A DNA stretch of 64,000 nt. It comes from Isoetes taiwanensis. Its lineage: Eukaryota > Streptophyta > Lycopodiopsida > Isoetales > Isoetaceae. The DNA lies in the NCBI GenBank assembly GCA_021234155.1, contig JAJEKV010000046.1, positions 3,618,983 to 3,682,982 on the forward strand, in the 5' to 3' direction. The notes under the pieces are model-generated. The model saw only the letters and a list, made by a program, of their open reading frames with translations, did no database searches and had not been told where the DNA came from. Positions 36,593 to 48,804 of this stretch are shown one piece after another (the first letter of the stretch is position 1; the number at the start of each line of letters is the position of its first letter). Made by a program: the position numbers and the translations under genes.

Positions 36593-36913
36593 CTATATCC
36601 TCCTGTCAGGCAACATAGCACAATAACTTCTGCATGCTGCAAAACAAAATAATATGATTTCTTGGACATCATAAACCTTGTGTTTAAGCAGAGACATCAT
36701 GTACTTTCCTTTCTCTGAGTTTTCAGGTGGAACCATATTCTTACAAGTAAAAAGACCACAATGTTTTATGAGACTTATTTCTGTCACAATATCTGCATAT
36801 TCACTCTGTATAAGTAATTCAGCAGCAGTTTGCATCTGGGAAACGTGCATGGGCCGTTGTAGGCAAATCTCGAAAATGTGACCTTGGGATAGATGTATTT
36901 TGTTCACCTCCAA
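36593..36913 (-). CDS. Unrecognised ORF
   Basis: A 106-codon minus-strand frame with protein-like composition: HLSQGHIFEICLQRPMHVSQ, MQTAAELLIQSEYADIVTEI, CGLFTCKNMVPPENSEKGKY. I recognise no family. It lies between terminal-like repeat copy 2 and the Ca2+-ATPase relic, so it may be another gene fragment in the same segment, or chance. Confidence 0.25.
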   Translation of the reverse strand: MEVNKIHLSQGHIFEICLQRPMHVSQMQTAAELLIQSEYADIVTEISLIKHCGLFTCKNMVPPENSEKGKYMMSLLKHKVYDVQEIILFCFAACRSYCAMLPDRRI

Positions 36914-37134
36914 TTAAACAAGATACAAATAATTTGTCATGTTCAAAGCTTCTTCATACTACTTACCAAGCAATTGAGCAATTGTTGTTGGAAATATACC
37001 GTTTGTTGAGCAATGTGATGATGATTCAGCACAAAGATATTTGTACAATTTCTCACCTGTTGCACTAGAATTGATGTGGCTGCTATTGCTCCTCATTCTT
37101 TCTGCATTCATCCTCATTCTTAAATGAACTTTCT

Positions 37135-38215
<1,081 letters not shown>

Positions 38216-38430
38216 ATGTTGTAACTTTACATGAATAACGCAGTAAAAATTTAGAGTATGACTGTTAAAAAAAATTGTTTCCGTGGCATTTGAAGTTAAA
38301 CGCATATAAATACAGAGACATCATTTAAAGGATTGCAACCATCTAAGTTGAAATTGCTTGGAGCATAGAAGCATAGCATAAAGAAATTAAAATCAAACAT
38401 CTATTTTCCTTGGGCTGGAAGGACTCATAC

Positions 38431-38855
38431 CTCATGGTACAAAATTCCGAGCACGATGTCATTGACATAGGACGTATCAAATCCCAGATGCTTCGCACTT
38501 TTTTGCATGATGTAGTCCACCAGCCCAATTGATAGCAATATCAGCATGCCCCACACTAAGCTTGACTGCGATTCCAATAGATCCACCAGAAGATATTTGA
38601 CAAAACGGAAACACCCCATCAAAAACTGGACAATCATCTCCCACATTAAATCTTTACAGGGCTCTGCCATGGTCATTTTGGGTCTCTGGTGTTATGCTTT
38701 TCAAAAATTCAACATAATCTTCAGAACGGCCGATGAGGCTTCATAGGATGACCCTGTCCATAATAGTAGTTACCCACATCAGGATCATAAAAGTATGTCA
38801 CTCTGCGCTTCAATCCTTCAGGTCCGGCTGTTAAGGAATTACCACTCCCATCCAT
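38431..38855 (-). pseudogene. Class I (RPD3-type) histone deacetylase N-terminal pseudogene
   Basis: From an ATG at 38855 the minus strand reads [42 protein letters not shown], the hallmark N-terminus of plant RPD3-type histone deacetylases. About 30 codons are then missing and the homology resumes, in another frame, as EDYVEFLKSITPETQNDHGR, a stop, [38 protein letters not shown] and [15 protein letters not shown], another stop, YVNDIVLGILYHE, and ends at 38431. The two active-site His of GGLHHAKK are still present, but the Asp-rich metal-binding region further on is missing. The homologous part is uninterrupted by introns. In the family these enzymes remove acetyl groups from histone tails in the nucleus; this truncated copy is dead. 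It sits just upstream of the Ca2+-ATPase relic on the same strand. Confidence 0.92.
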
Positions 38856-39005
38856 GCCTTAAGACTATGTTGTTGAAAACAGGCTTCTTGGGACTTCTGT
38901 GGCCAGACATGCAGAAGCACTGACTCCATAACTGTGATTTTGACTCCATAGCAGAATCCGCCTTGCCGGTTAGGCAGTTTGCACACTGGCCGCCCAACAA
39001 CGTTG

Positions 39006-39143
39006 GTGACCTGGCATTTACAGGAAATAGGAGGTTTTTAGCAGTCACCAGCATTATATCCTAGGGATATTCTAGGATATACCTAGGATATGCCAAAAGC
39101 CCACATAAACAAGGGTTTGCCCCCCTAGGGGCAACCCAAAAAT
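39006..39143 (+). repeat. Terminal-like repeat T, copy 3 (plus)
   Basis: GTGACCTGGCATTTACAG, TTTTTAGCAGTCACCAGCAT, ATTCTAGGATATACCTAGGA, TATGCCAAAAGCCCACATAA and the core GGGTTTGCCCCCCTAGGGGC followed by AACCCAAAAA. Its left part (GCATTTACA...GTTTTTAGCAGTCA) is shared with copy 4. Confidence 0.85.
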
Positions 39144-40513
39144 ACTCTTAAATGCACAACATCCTGTGAATTATCTACCATAACACCTAGAACACATTGT
39201 AAACATACATTACCGCATTCAATTGAAGCCTATCTTTGCAGCAGCATGTCGATCATGTTGTCTCCAGTAAGGGGTAGGTTATGATGGCTGTACCATATAT
39301 CAGTCTATTTACTATGCTGAAGAGCTTGGAACACTATAGCAGCCTGCAACTGCTAATCCCTGCCGTGCTCACCTCTGGCCTTTCACATAATTGATGCCAT
39401 ATCCACTATAGAACTCCAACCAAACGTTCTACAAATAACATGGCAATTAGACGCATAATCTCATAATATGCTACCAATATAAGGAATGATCATTCTAAAA
39501 GTCTATAACAGTCCAAGCCTATCTAATATAATTCAAACCAGTATGTAATTCCATCCTCATTTATAGTTTTCCACCTCTTATCTTCAATTCCAATTGCTTT
39601 CACATATAGGCCTCATGATATGGACTAGGCTTTAGCAGTCTAAGCCTATCTAACATAATCTAGAACGGTATGTAATGTGAAAGAAGTCACTCCAGGCTTG
39701 GCTACAAATAACCAGACAAATCCACATAAGCTATTTAATCAAGGGCAAGATCATGCATGAAAGGCATTTAAATTGAAGTACAATAGAATTAAAGGCTCCA
39801 TTTCCAAAAATGTCTGCAATGAGAACCTCTTCAACCTGTAAAGGCAAAAGATAAAAGAAGCTTTATCATGCTTTGTCACTTCCTTAGAAGCTCTAAAATT
39901 TCCTATTTCACCTTTCACGAAGAGGCCGGCACTTCATTCATATAAAACTATGAGATAGAACTGTTTTTCGGCATAACTTGCAAACCGAAGCTCTGTTTCT
40001 CCAGCAAGAGTATCCATTGGAAAGCCTCCAATGAGATCTAAAGATAATCCTAGGCATAAATTTTTCAAATTCGTATTGCAAAGATGTCAAAAATGACAAA
40101 AAGCACTTGTTGTCCAAGTTTCAAAGCACAGTATATAAGGGACATAACTCCAAAAAGAAAGCTCTATTTTTTATGCATGAGCATTCGTTGGAGAGCTGAA
40201 CGGGTGTTCTACAAAAACACTTGGGTGGATGTTTCTCAAATTCATAGTCTAAATGCGTCAAATAAAGCAAAACATAGAGACATAGAATGAATCTAGACAT
40301 GAACTTGAATAAATATCATTTGTAGATAATAGACAAACCTTGTATTCAATGGCTCTTAATCATTGCAACGAATGTCAGGAAGCTAAAGGTTTATGCTACA
40401 AGAAACAAATGCTTTAAAAAATACCATAACATAAATGAACTGATCGAAATGGAACATATACTAGTTGAGATGGACTAGCTGCCTCAGATATAACACGCAA
40501 AGATGAATGCTAT

Positions 40514-40584
40514 TTTGCAACTCAAAATGAATCATAGACAAATTAGGCTTTGCAACTCAAAATGAATCAGAGCCAAATTAGGCT
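40514..40584 (+). repeat. 35-bp tandem duplication
   Basis: TTTGCAACTCAAAATGAATC and a following CAAATTAGGCT occur twice in tandem (40514 and 40549) with two base differences. Confidence 0.85.
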
Positions 40585-41164
40585 TCTCAATTTGAAGAGC
40601 TCCTTCACATCTAAAATGGCAGAAATAAAAGGAATAGAAGTACATTTAGGTGCTTACCAAATTACGATGATTCGAGAGATGGGATAGAGAAAGAACGCAA
40701 AAAGAGAGAAGAAATTGCTTGCCAAATTTGGAAAAGCAATTATTGGCTCCCACAGACATAAAATGTGCCAGCTAGACAGAACATGGACAGAACTAGAGCT
40801 TGCACATGCTTGAAGCCGAATCTGAGCCAACTAAAAACATCCTTCAATCTACAAAATCAAACATTTGGCAATTTAGCATAGAGCATCTTTGGTCTCTGAA
40901 TCCGCACAAAGTAAGAGACAGAGCCCAGCAAAAAACCAAATGGACAACAATGTGATTTATAGCAAAATGCTTATGTTGTAACTAACGATCTACTAATTTG
41001 CATCCAAAGCATCTGCAATAAAAGAATGCATTACACAAAGACTCTGTCTCCCATTCACAACACTGTAACATGCTAATGATTCACCCTTCTAATGATCATG
41101 CAAATAGCATGAAGTCTTTGATTCCGTAGTACAAAATTCTCTGTCCATACTTTATAGATCGACA

Positions 41165-41303
41165 GAGATTCCATGCACACAGAAAACCAAAGAAGGTGTT
41201 TACCGTCGTTATACCATTTAAAACATCCTAATGAGAGATTCCATGCACAAAAAAACCAAAGAAGGTGCTTACCGTCATTATGCCATTTAAAACACCGTAA
41301 TGA
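41165..41303 (+). repeat. 70-bp tandem duplication
   Basis: GAGATTCCATGCACA, ACCAAAGAAGGTG, TTACCGTC and CCATTTAAAACA(T/C)C recur in tandem at 41165 and 41235 with a handful of differences. Confidence 0.85.
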
Positions 41304-41987
41304 TGCCAATCCCAACAAACCAATGGGCAAGAAGCCACAGCAAACAAAACGACCTGTCCTAACACATGCTTCAAGATAAATGCTAGGACGACCTGGCTGC
41401 TTCTGCCACAGCGATGGAAAAAATGTAGGAAGGCAAACTTAGCGTTACATGCACCAAGTGGTTACCATCCATTTTCTGATTTCTTCACAATCTCAATCGT
41501 TTCGATCCTGCCTGGCCAGTAGTACTGCATGCATTGCATCTGCACCAAAAAATACAGTTTTGAAAAGCATGCTTAGTATGCCGATTGATTCCCTAGAACG
41601 ACCTAAATGCTACTGCCACAGAGATTAAAAAAACAAAGAAAGGAACACTTAAGTTTACATGCATCAAGTGCACACCGTCCCTCTGCCACTTAGGAAGAAC
41701 TCGATTTGCTCTGGGGCGGTACAACTCAAAGGTTCACCCTCAAATTGCCGAAATTAGAGTTGCAAAAGAACCCACGAAAGGAAAATCCTGAGGCAACTTT
41801 GCAGCTTGCATTTCGACCTCTCTTCCGGCACTATCAAATGGAAGAAGAAGGAAACCCATCTGAAAAACACAGAAAGACACAGAAGCTATGACCTTCCCTC
41901 TGTGCGCATCATGCCATACCTGAAGCACTAGAACCTAGGCCATACCCAAAGCACTCGAGCATCGACACCAAGCTTGGCGCTCAGCAA

Positions 41988-42126
41988 CAGATGACCGAGC
42001 ATTTACATGCAGCAGCCAGTTTTTAGCAGTCATCAGCATATGCTAGGTATATGCCAGCATATACTTGAATATGCCCACATAGCCCCATAAACGAGGGTTT
42101 GCCCCCCTAGGGGCAACCCAAAAAAT
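41988..42126 (+). repeat. Terminal-like repeat T, copy 4 (plus)
   Basis: GACCGAGCATTTACATGCAG, GTTTTTAGCAGTCATCAGCA, TATGCCAGCATATACTTGAA, CCCCATAAACGAGGGTTTGC and the core CCCCCTAGGGGCAACCCAAA. Its right edge abuts the C-terminal coding end of a LINE (42127 onward), so the boundary after CCCAAAAA is well fixed here. Confidence 0.85.
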
Positions 42127-45100
42127 CATCTAATGCATCCTCTACTAGTAATGCATTAGTCTCTCCTACCTCTATCTCATCTATTTTTAAGGTTCTTAAA
42201 ACCATCCCTATGCTCTAAAATATCAATGATACATCTCCCAATATGTGATCCTGAAAAATCAAAGAAAACCATCAAGTGCCAGCACATATATTAATATTAT
42301 ATGTCTATTGCTCTCTTGGGCCTCGAGAGACCATGGAGCACAAGAACAACAATCTTACATCTTCAAAGAAAGGAAATCGTGCATCCATCGCCTTAATATA
42401 TGGTCCTAATGTTTTTGGTGGCATATGGAATAACGAAAGTGCAAATCTGCGGACTGTATTCCAAAATTGAGCCCGATATGTGTATATTCAGTACAAAAGT
42501 AGAAAAAACATGGTATTCATCTTCGATGCTTCCAGATTTGCATATCTTACAAAAACGGGTCCTCCACCGAGTCTTTGACCATCTTCCCTTGCCTCTCGAT
42601 TTCTAGCTTATGTGCGCCCAGATTTCCCATCAACTGCTTTTTGATTCTTTGGGTATACTCGCATGTAAATAACCTTTGACATTCGTGAGGCATCTAAGTG
42701 ATTGAAACAGTTTGATAATGTAGCATTCTTTTCCCCCGTTCTGCCCGCCATGTTTTTACCTACTAGTTTATCCAAGAGATCTCTTGTTTCTGTTTATCCT
42801 TTGGCCAATTTGATTCATCTACACCCCATCTATTCGCCCATGTCATAAGGTTTCTTTTTTCCAACCTGCCCCTCTGCGTTTCCCCATAGCCATTGCGGGA
42901 TGATAGACGGTTTGGGTGCTGCCACAATGACTCTATTAAAGTAGTTTATTGCTTGATATAAGCCTTCAAGTTCTAGCGGAGCATGCCTACTTCAGCCAAG
43001 ATTATTGCATATGGGATCCTCGGGATCTAATCCCAAGTTCTTCTCTCAAAAATTTTTTTGAACCGCTTCAATCTGTTTCCACATGCAAGGTGAGATGCCA
43101 GTCCCCAAATGGGAACACCATATAGTGTCACGTTTGAACCGTAGTTTTGAATAGGATTCTTTTAATCCCCAATCAAGAAGAGAGGCCCCAAGTTGCATTT
43201 TGCCAACATGCTATACAAAGCCGCTTTCCCACCAAGCTCTCTGTTGAGACATTTTTCCAACTATAGTTTGAGGTAATATCAATCCCAAGATATTTGTAGC
43301 TCTCTACAATTTCCATAACTTGCTTTCTTGTACATAAAATTGATTACATCTCTCGTGCCAAATATCATGATTTTGGATTTGGCTAGATTTACACTCATCT
43401 TTTTTGTCTCACAAAGCCTCCAAACCTGCTTTAGATGCTCTTCGTAATGTTTTTGGTTTACTTGCTAGCAAGACTACATCATCGCATAAAGGAGAAGCCG
43501 ACCAATGATAAAGCCCAATTTAGTGCCCCGCCGAGATCTCTCTCAACCAGGTCATCTAACTCATCTATGAATATCCCGAACAAGGTGGGTGATAATGGAC
43601 AACCCTCAAGGCATCTCAACCGTGTTCTCGATCGTCACACTCCACTTGATCAAGACATCTGCATATAATTGCAAAACGCCTCTCTTATTTTTGTGGGACG
43701 CCTAACCGGAATCATTCTATCACTAAGCTCTTTGGCGCTGAACCAGACAAATGCTTTGGTAAAGTCTATAAACGCCATGTACAATGCCGCATTGGGAGTT
43801 TTAGCATTTTCTATCGTGGTTCTCGAGGGTTAGCACATGATCTAACGTATTATGATGATCCTCCCGAAACCTCGCTTGACATGGTGAGCGCTTCTGCATG
43901 TTCTCACCAAGAGCTTAATTTGCCTTCCAAGAGGTTGCTAGAAGTTTGGCAAACACACCAGCCATCAAGATTGTCCCAGAATTGCACGCTATTGTTTTGT
44001 CTCCTCCCTTATGAATTGGATGGACTCGATTAGTTCTCCGGGGCCACGGGCATCCCTAGCATGAGGCTCTTATTTAATAAATCTGTCAAAATGGAGAGAG
44101 TTTTATTCTCTCCCCATTTAAGGAGTTCCACACAAGCCCATCTCGCATCATGGGCTTTATTATTAGCTATTTGGACAAGCAATCCCGACCTCTATTTTCA
44201 GAAAAGTTCAGATTTTGAGCTATTATTGGCATGCAACTAGCTACCGCTTTTTCATATAGGGCCATGACCAAATTAGTTAGAGCGCCAACGCCCAAACAAG
44301 CTTGGTCCTGTCTTCCTTTCAACGTGTTCCAAGCTTTTGGGTGTTTTCTCGAACCGCCACTTAATTGTGCTCTTCTTTGCTCATAATATGCTCGTTTCTT
44401 CCTCCCTCGATCATTTGTTTGTACCATTTTGGTTTGCGATACGCATTCTGTGGGCGTTTGCTCCTAGCATCTTGGCATTCTAAATCCCACTCATGAATTG
44501 CGGTCTGCCTCGATATGTTTCTAGAGACCCCAAAGACCTCTTTGGCCCAGCGCTAATACGAGCTTTTGGAATCGATGTGCATCTTCTTCAAACCGCCTGA
44601 CCATGTATGCCACTGGCCGAGTCTTTTCTATATGTGCTTTGTATTCCTTTGTGATGCTCATAATTCACTTTTATCCTTGGACGAAACTTTGAGATTGATT
44701 TCTCCTGGTTTGCTCAGATTTCTAACACCCATGTGCACGGTGTATGATCCGACTGCAATTTAGTGTTGACGAAAAAGTCTCAAGCATCGAGCTTTATCTC
44801 TTGCAATGAGATAATCTATTGTGCCGCCCCCGCATGATTTTGCAAGTGAGCTTCCTTAACTGAGGGAATGATCTTATTCCATTAATTATTTTCAGCCTAG
44901 ATACTGTGGCATAGTTCAAGCTGTTCTCTCACCCATTTCATTTGAGGTGTTATCCTCCCAAATTTCGCTATATGCTAGATCATCCACTTATCTGTGTATA
45001 TGTTTGCAAGATCTTCAAACATTCTTGCTTGCCGAGCCTGCGTATGCCCATTGAAATCCCCTATTAGGAATATCTCACCTTGAGCGTAATAGTCCAGATA

Positions 45101-45185
45101 TCGTGAGCGTGTAGACCGCCAAATGGATTATCCTTGTCTAGTCCATGCCTTTTGTATATATTAGCTCGAGCAAAATAACATACTG
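42127..45185 (-). pseudogene. LINE ORF2 from endonuclease to C-terminus, degenerate
   Basis: Minus strand, in order: endonuclease motif GEIFLIGDFNGHTQARQAR near 45085-45025; a linker with QTNDRGRKKRAYYEQRRAQL (44430-44340); reverse transcriptase motif A-like YMAFIDFTKAFVWF (about 43785-43740); motif B EGCPLSPTLFGIFIDEL (about 43620-43560); the catalytic LLYADDVVLLAS (about 43492-43457), in which one base of the Ala codon is lost so the frame shifts inside YADD; and a C-terminal end resembling FFDFSGSHIGRCIIDILEHR (about 42260-42195). It is the longest element copy here (about 3 kb) and has many stops and frameshifts, so it is old. Family function is target-primed reverse transcription. Confidence 0.85.
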
Positions 45186-45194
45186 CAAGAAACA

Positions 45195-46320
45195 GCAACT
45201 GATTATTCCCTTTCATTTGCAACCAAATATATTGGTTGTTTGTATCTAATCATACCTCTCTCGAATAACTCTGTAAACAGAGAATGCAGAAGTACATGTT
45301 CCTCATCTTCAAATATCCCTACCTCACGTATCTTCTTGCACAGTCTAAGCTCGTGAGGAATGACATTCCACTTGTCTACTTCAACACCAAGCCTATATGA
45401 GCTCAACCCGCCTATGCTTCATGATAATCCCCTTTGCCAAATACTTTGCCTCCTGGAATGTGGGATTAATATGAGTCCTATAAAACTCCTTTTTTATTGC
45501 CCCATCTCTCCATGTTCTCTATCTTTATGCAAAGCTAAATCACGAATATCCATCCCCCATCATGCCATCCACTTAGTGGCATCAGCAAACCAGCCCTTCA
45601 CTCGCATCTCCTCCAATTCTAAGCGTGGTAGACTTTCTTCAGGCATAATATACAATAGCTTATAGATATAATTAAGGAGTCTGCAAAGTGCCTCCTCCTT
45701 AAGCATCCCACATTTTGCTATCATATCATAGGGAGTTTGAATTTTTGTTTCAAGTTCAGACCGAAAGAATTTCTTTTGAACTTTCTCAACCTTTCTCCAA
45801 GTCTCCAATGCCAATCTAGGACCCTATACTTCACATCCATATAAAACCACAAATTGCACCAGTGTTATATAAAGCATTCTTTTCAAGCTAAAATTTCATA
45901 TCTATGCTTTGGCACTTTTACATTACAATGTATACAGTGCTTTGAGGCCACCGTTTACTTTTTGCTCCACTACTAGGGTCCAATTTGGACTCTAGCCCAT
46001 CGCGGTGGTGGTCTAGTGGTAAGGCCTTAGGTTGGGGTGATCCCCACCAGGGTTCACAACCCACTGGCTATCATTGGGTAGGAGACATGGGCGGGTGCAA
46101 GTCCCACCAACAGTGCCTTCAAAAAAAAAGAAAAAAAGAAAAAAGGACTCTTATCCACAAATATCCCAAGATACTTATAGCTATTGGTAATTTCTAGAAG
46201 TTCACACCTTGATAATAGAACTTTAAATGATCTATTTTGTTTACCCCAAACACAAACACTTTGGTCTTATCTATATTGACTTATATGCCTTTTGTGTGAC
46301 TGATTGGGAATCAACTAAGG
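45195..46320 (-). pseudogene. LINE ORF2 C-terminal fragment interrupted by a SINE
   Basis: Minus-strand blocks: VNIDKTKVFVFGVNKIDHLK (about 46300-46230), an interrupting SINE (45994-46144), WRKVEKVQKKFFRSELETKI, QTPYDMIAKCGMLKEEALC, LEEMRVKGWFADATKWM, then SSYRLGVEVDKWNVIPHELR near 45400-45345 and FEDEEHVLLHS. It parallels the 25.6-26.9 kb LINE copy (KVEKIQKKFF, KGWYADIIVWM, SSHRLGVEVGRW). It stops near 45195, where a second LINE copy begins, so two copies lie head-to-tail on the same strand. Confidence 0.85.
45994..46144 (+). mobile_element. tRNA-derived SINE with target-site duplication
   Basis: A-box-like TGGTCTAGTGGTAAGGCC (about 46009-46026) and B-box-like GGGTTCACAACCC (about 46050-46062) are correctly spaced for an internal pol III promoter. 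The ~150-bp body ends in an interrupted A-rich tail (AAAAAAAAAGAAAAAAAG). The 7-bp sequence GGACTCT flanks it on both sides (45987-45993 and 46145-46151), and the interrupted LINE coding sequence resumes on the other side. It differs from the TC-tailed SINE at 25.2 kb. Confidence 0.88.
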
Positions 46321-46424
46321 TAGACTAAACTTTGGCAAATGCAGAACAGGAGGATTAACTATGGGATCCTTCAAAACTTGGAAAATGAACTGATGACTAT
46401 GATTCCATTAAAAAAGAGCATATT

Positions 46425-46905
46425 TTCATAGCAACAAATAAAGATCTGAGGCTAGACGAGCAAAATTCTGTACAAAATTTCCTATAGTAGCTGCATAAGC
46501 CCAAACAGGAACATTTAGCAGCAACCAAAGAAAGTACCGGCCAATCCACAATTGCTCGTACCTTACTAGGATCCACTTCCCTATAGTAGCTTCATAAGCC
46601 CAAAAGGAAATGTAATGTAACAACTTAAGCAGGTACCAGCCAAATCACAATTGCTTGTACCTTATTGGGATCCACTTTAAGACCTGCAGCACAAATAATA
46701 TGACCTAAATCTTCAATTTTCAATTAGAAAGAGACACTTTTATTTGGAATAAAAGTAATAGACTCCTCCCTCAATTGACGAAAAATGTCTCGCAAATGCA
46801 AAGAATGGTCTTTCTCGGACTTGCTGAAAACTAATATATCATCCAATAAAATGACAACATCAGCACCATGCACATCTTTTAAATATTTCGCCCGTTAGCC
46901 ACCAA
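46425..46905 (-). pseudogene. Ty3/gypsy reverse transcriptase remnant with internal duplication
   Basis: The minus strand reads VVILLDDILVFSKSEKDHSL (catalytic LDD near 46850), HLRDIFRQLREESITFIPNK, EDLGHIICAAGLKVDPNKVQ, AIVIWLVPA. After this the segment VDP.KV.AIV.WPV...LGL.SYYRK appears a second time (VDPSKVRAIVDWPV near 46580-46540, then SYYRKFC). This connection-domain start normally occurs once, so about 120 bp is duplicated. Stops are present. No RNase H or integrase continues downstream. Confidence 0.8.
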
Positions 46906-46929
46906 ACTTTTCTTAGAGGGAGTTTTGGT

Positions 46930-47386
46930 GGTCAGGTCATCTAACTTATTCTGTAGGCCGATGGGATCGCGATCCCGACAATCGCGGCATCGCTTTTTAA
47001 TCTCACATTTGGTAGTAAAGTTGCAGAATTTGATCATAATTTGAAGACATATTGGCTTCTCTCGAAAGGGGAGATTGTTCAGTTACTCTTCGCCTCTTTT
47101 CTTTCATTTCTAATTTGCGTTGCAAGAGGTTTTTGGAGCATTGAGATTGTCTGGGCTTTTATGGAAAATGGGAATTTGACTCTGAGTATTCTATTTAATC
47201 GAGAAGATGTTGATACTTGAGTATTAGTTAGATAGAAGAAGAAGTTGAGAGAGACTCATGAGTAAATGAATCGGCAGACATAACTCGATCCATGTTGGGA
47301 TCCTATACACTTAAATTATATCCGATCCATGAGGGATCTTTGTATTGTAATTCTTCCAATCGATCAATACAAAAAGTTCTTACCTT

Positions 47387-47417
<31 letters not shown>
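46930..47417 (+). mobile_element. 3' end of a retroposed RNA with A30 tail
   Basis: The plus strand ends in GATCAATACAAAAAGTTCTT, ACCTTC and an uninterrupted run of 30 A (47388-47417). Upstream lie AT-rich UTR-like sequences with no recognised frame. The 5' limit is not defined; 46930 is where similarity to the gypsy relic is lost. Could be a processed transcript or an LTR-element RNA copy. Confidence 0.45.
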
Positions 47418-47419
<2 letters not shown>

Positions 47420-47518
47420 ATCGATTCGGTGATGTTCTTTTTAAATGGCTAAATGGTTCATATTCATTTCATTTGTTTTCAATAAAATGGAAAAAATGGC
47501 ATGCATACCCTATGTAGA

Positions 47519-47609
47519 TTGTCCTCCAAGTACAATAACCGCCGGGATAATAGGGTCTTCGTGATCCGCACCAAAGTTTCTCTCAAGATCTATGATAACA
47601 TTTTGCACC
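47519..47609 (-). pseudogene. Isolated exon-like segment with P-loop-like start, unrecognised
   Basis: After a strong acceptor (TTTCTTTTCTTCACAG on the minus strand) the frame reads VQNVIIDLERNFGADHEDPI, IPAVIVLGGQST and then a TAG stop. IPAVIVLGGQS(T) resembles the strand before a GTPase P-loop (GxxxxGKS), as in dynamin-like proteins, but it breaks before the Lys. No neighbouring exon was found, so it is probably a stray gene fragment. Confidence 0.3.
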
Positions 47610-48065
47610 TGTGAAGAAAAGGAAGGATTTAAGTCAAGTATGATAAAAGTTTTAAATTTGCCTACATACTTGAGCTTGAATAAAGGCTTCAAGTTTGGAA
47701 GAAAACATATATCAAGTTTGGGGCAAACGCTCAACCTCAAAGACAGAGCAAAGCCGAAAGCGGGATGATAATTATCCATGGTGTTTCTCGCTTCGTACCA
47801 TGATTTTTCCTCCGTATTCTTGTCGTTTGATCAATTTGACTTCATGCCTTCTTATGGTGAGTTTTCTTCACTAAAAGCGCCATTTTTTCAAAACAAGGAA
47901 CATGGAGGAAAGGGAATGATCTGCTATATCTCGTTCTACCGCCATATTCCGGGTCAAAGAAGGATGCTACCGCCATATCCTAGGGCGTACCAGGGCCACA
48001 CAAGCATTAAGAAGAGCCTCGCCCACCAACGAGGGTGACCGCCCGCTTTATGACTTAGCGAGTGT

Positions 48066-48161
48066 TTGGAGCAAGCCCAAAATATACTAAATATATAGCA
48101 TTATCCTTGGAATATGCTAAGAACCCACTGGAAGGGCTTGCTCTAGGGGCAACCCAAAAAT
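48066..48161 (+). repeat. Terminal-like repeat T, copy 5 (plus)
   Basis: GCCCAAAATATACTAAATAT, CCTTGGAATATGCTAAGAAC, CCACTGGAAGGGCTTGCTCT and AGGGGCAACCCAAAAA. The CCCC arm of the core is degraded but the right edge is intact. Confidence 0.75.
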
Positions 48162-48671
48162 CTATAGGGACATTTAATCCTTTGTCTCTATAAGATGGTG
48201 ATTTGGAGCATTCTAAAACTATATGGACATTTACATTTGGTAAAAGTGTATTTTGGTAGACCAAATGACTTTGTAATAAGTTTTGAAGGTATAGGCTTTT
48301 TATTAGGCTTAATGCAATGACATTTTTGGTAGTTTTTCCTTTATAATTCCATCAAGATGAAGGAGTTGCATTGTGACAAATAATCATGCTAAATAGTCCG
48401 CGGAAGTGTAACGGAGACGGATAAATTATCATACAAGACCCTCCGACATGGCACAATCCCCGCCCTCCAATCCAAGCACGGAGGGCCGACATCCCTGGCG
48501 ACACAAGGAGGGGTCGATAAGGCCTACCCGAGTGGTTGTCATTATATGTTGCTCCATCCAATATTGGATTGTCTAGAGGCTTTTGCCAAATGGGTTATTA
48601 TATTAGGCCTAACAATAGTAATGTCTCGTAAAATACTATTGTTAGTTTCTAAGCATAAAGCAAGGACATAA

Positions 48672-48800
48672 CTTTTGGGTTGCCCTTAAAGGGAACCCTA
48701 GGTATATTTCAAGTATATGCCCAAAATATGTGTGGGCTTATTAGGGTTTTTGGTATATTTCAAGTATATGCTAATATATGCCCAAAATATACCAAAACTA
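48672..48800 (-). repeat. Terminal-like repeat T, copy 6 (minus)
   Basis: This is the only inverted copy: TTTTGGGTTGCCCTTAAAGG, GAACCCTAGGTATATTTCAA, GTATATGCCCAAAATATG, TGTGGGCTTATTAGGG, followed by a second TATATTTCAAGTATATGC block. The duplicated ATAT-rich part makes it longer than the others. Confidence 0.75.
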
Positions 48801-48804
48801 GTCT

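Larger units (their letters stand above)
39150..41985. other. No supported gene; small tandem repeats
   Basis: AT-rich DNA lying between terminal-like repeat copies 3 and 4. It contains two tandem duplications, listed separately (40514 and 41165). Frames are short and unrecognised. Confidence 0.35.

Noticed and set aside
38839-39054. 71-codon minus frame overlapping the deacetylase start
   Set aside because: It is out of frame with the deacetylase homology and runs into repeat T; most likely a chance frame.
47329-47517. Frame with a poly-Lys run
   Set aside because: The Lys run is the A30 tail of a retroposed sequence.
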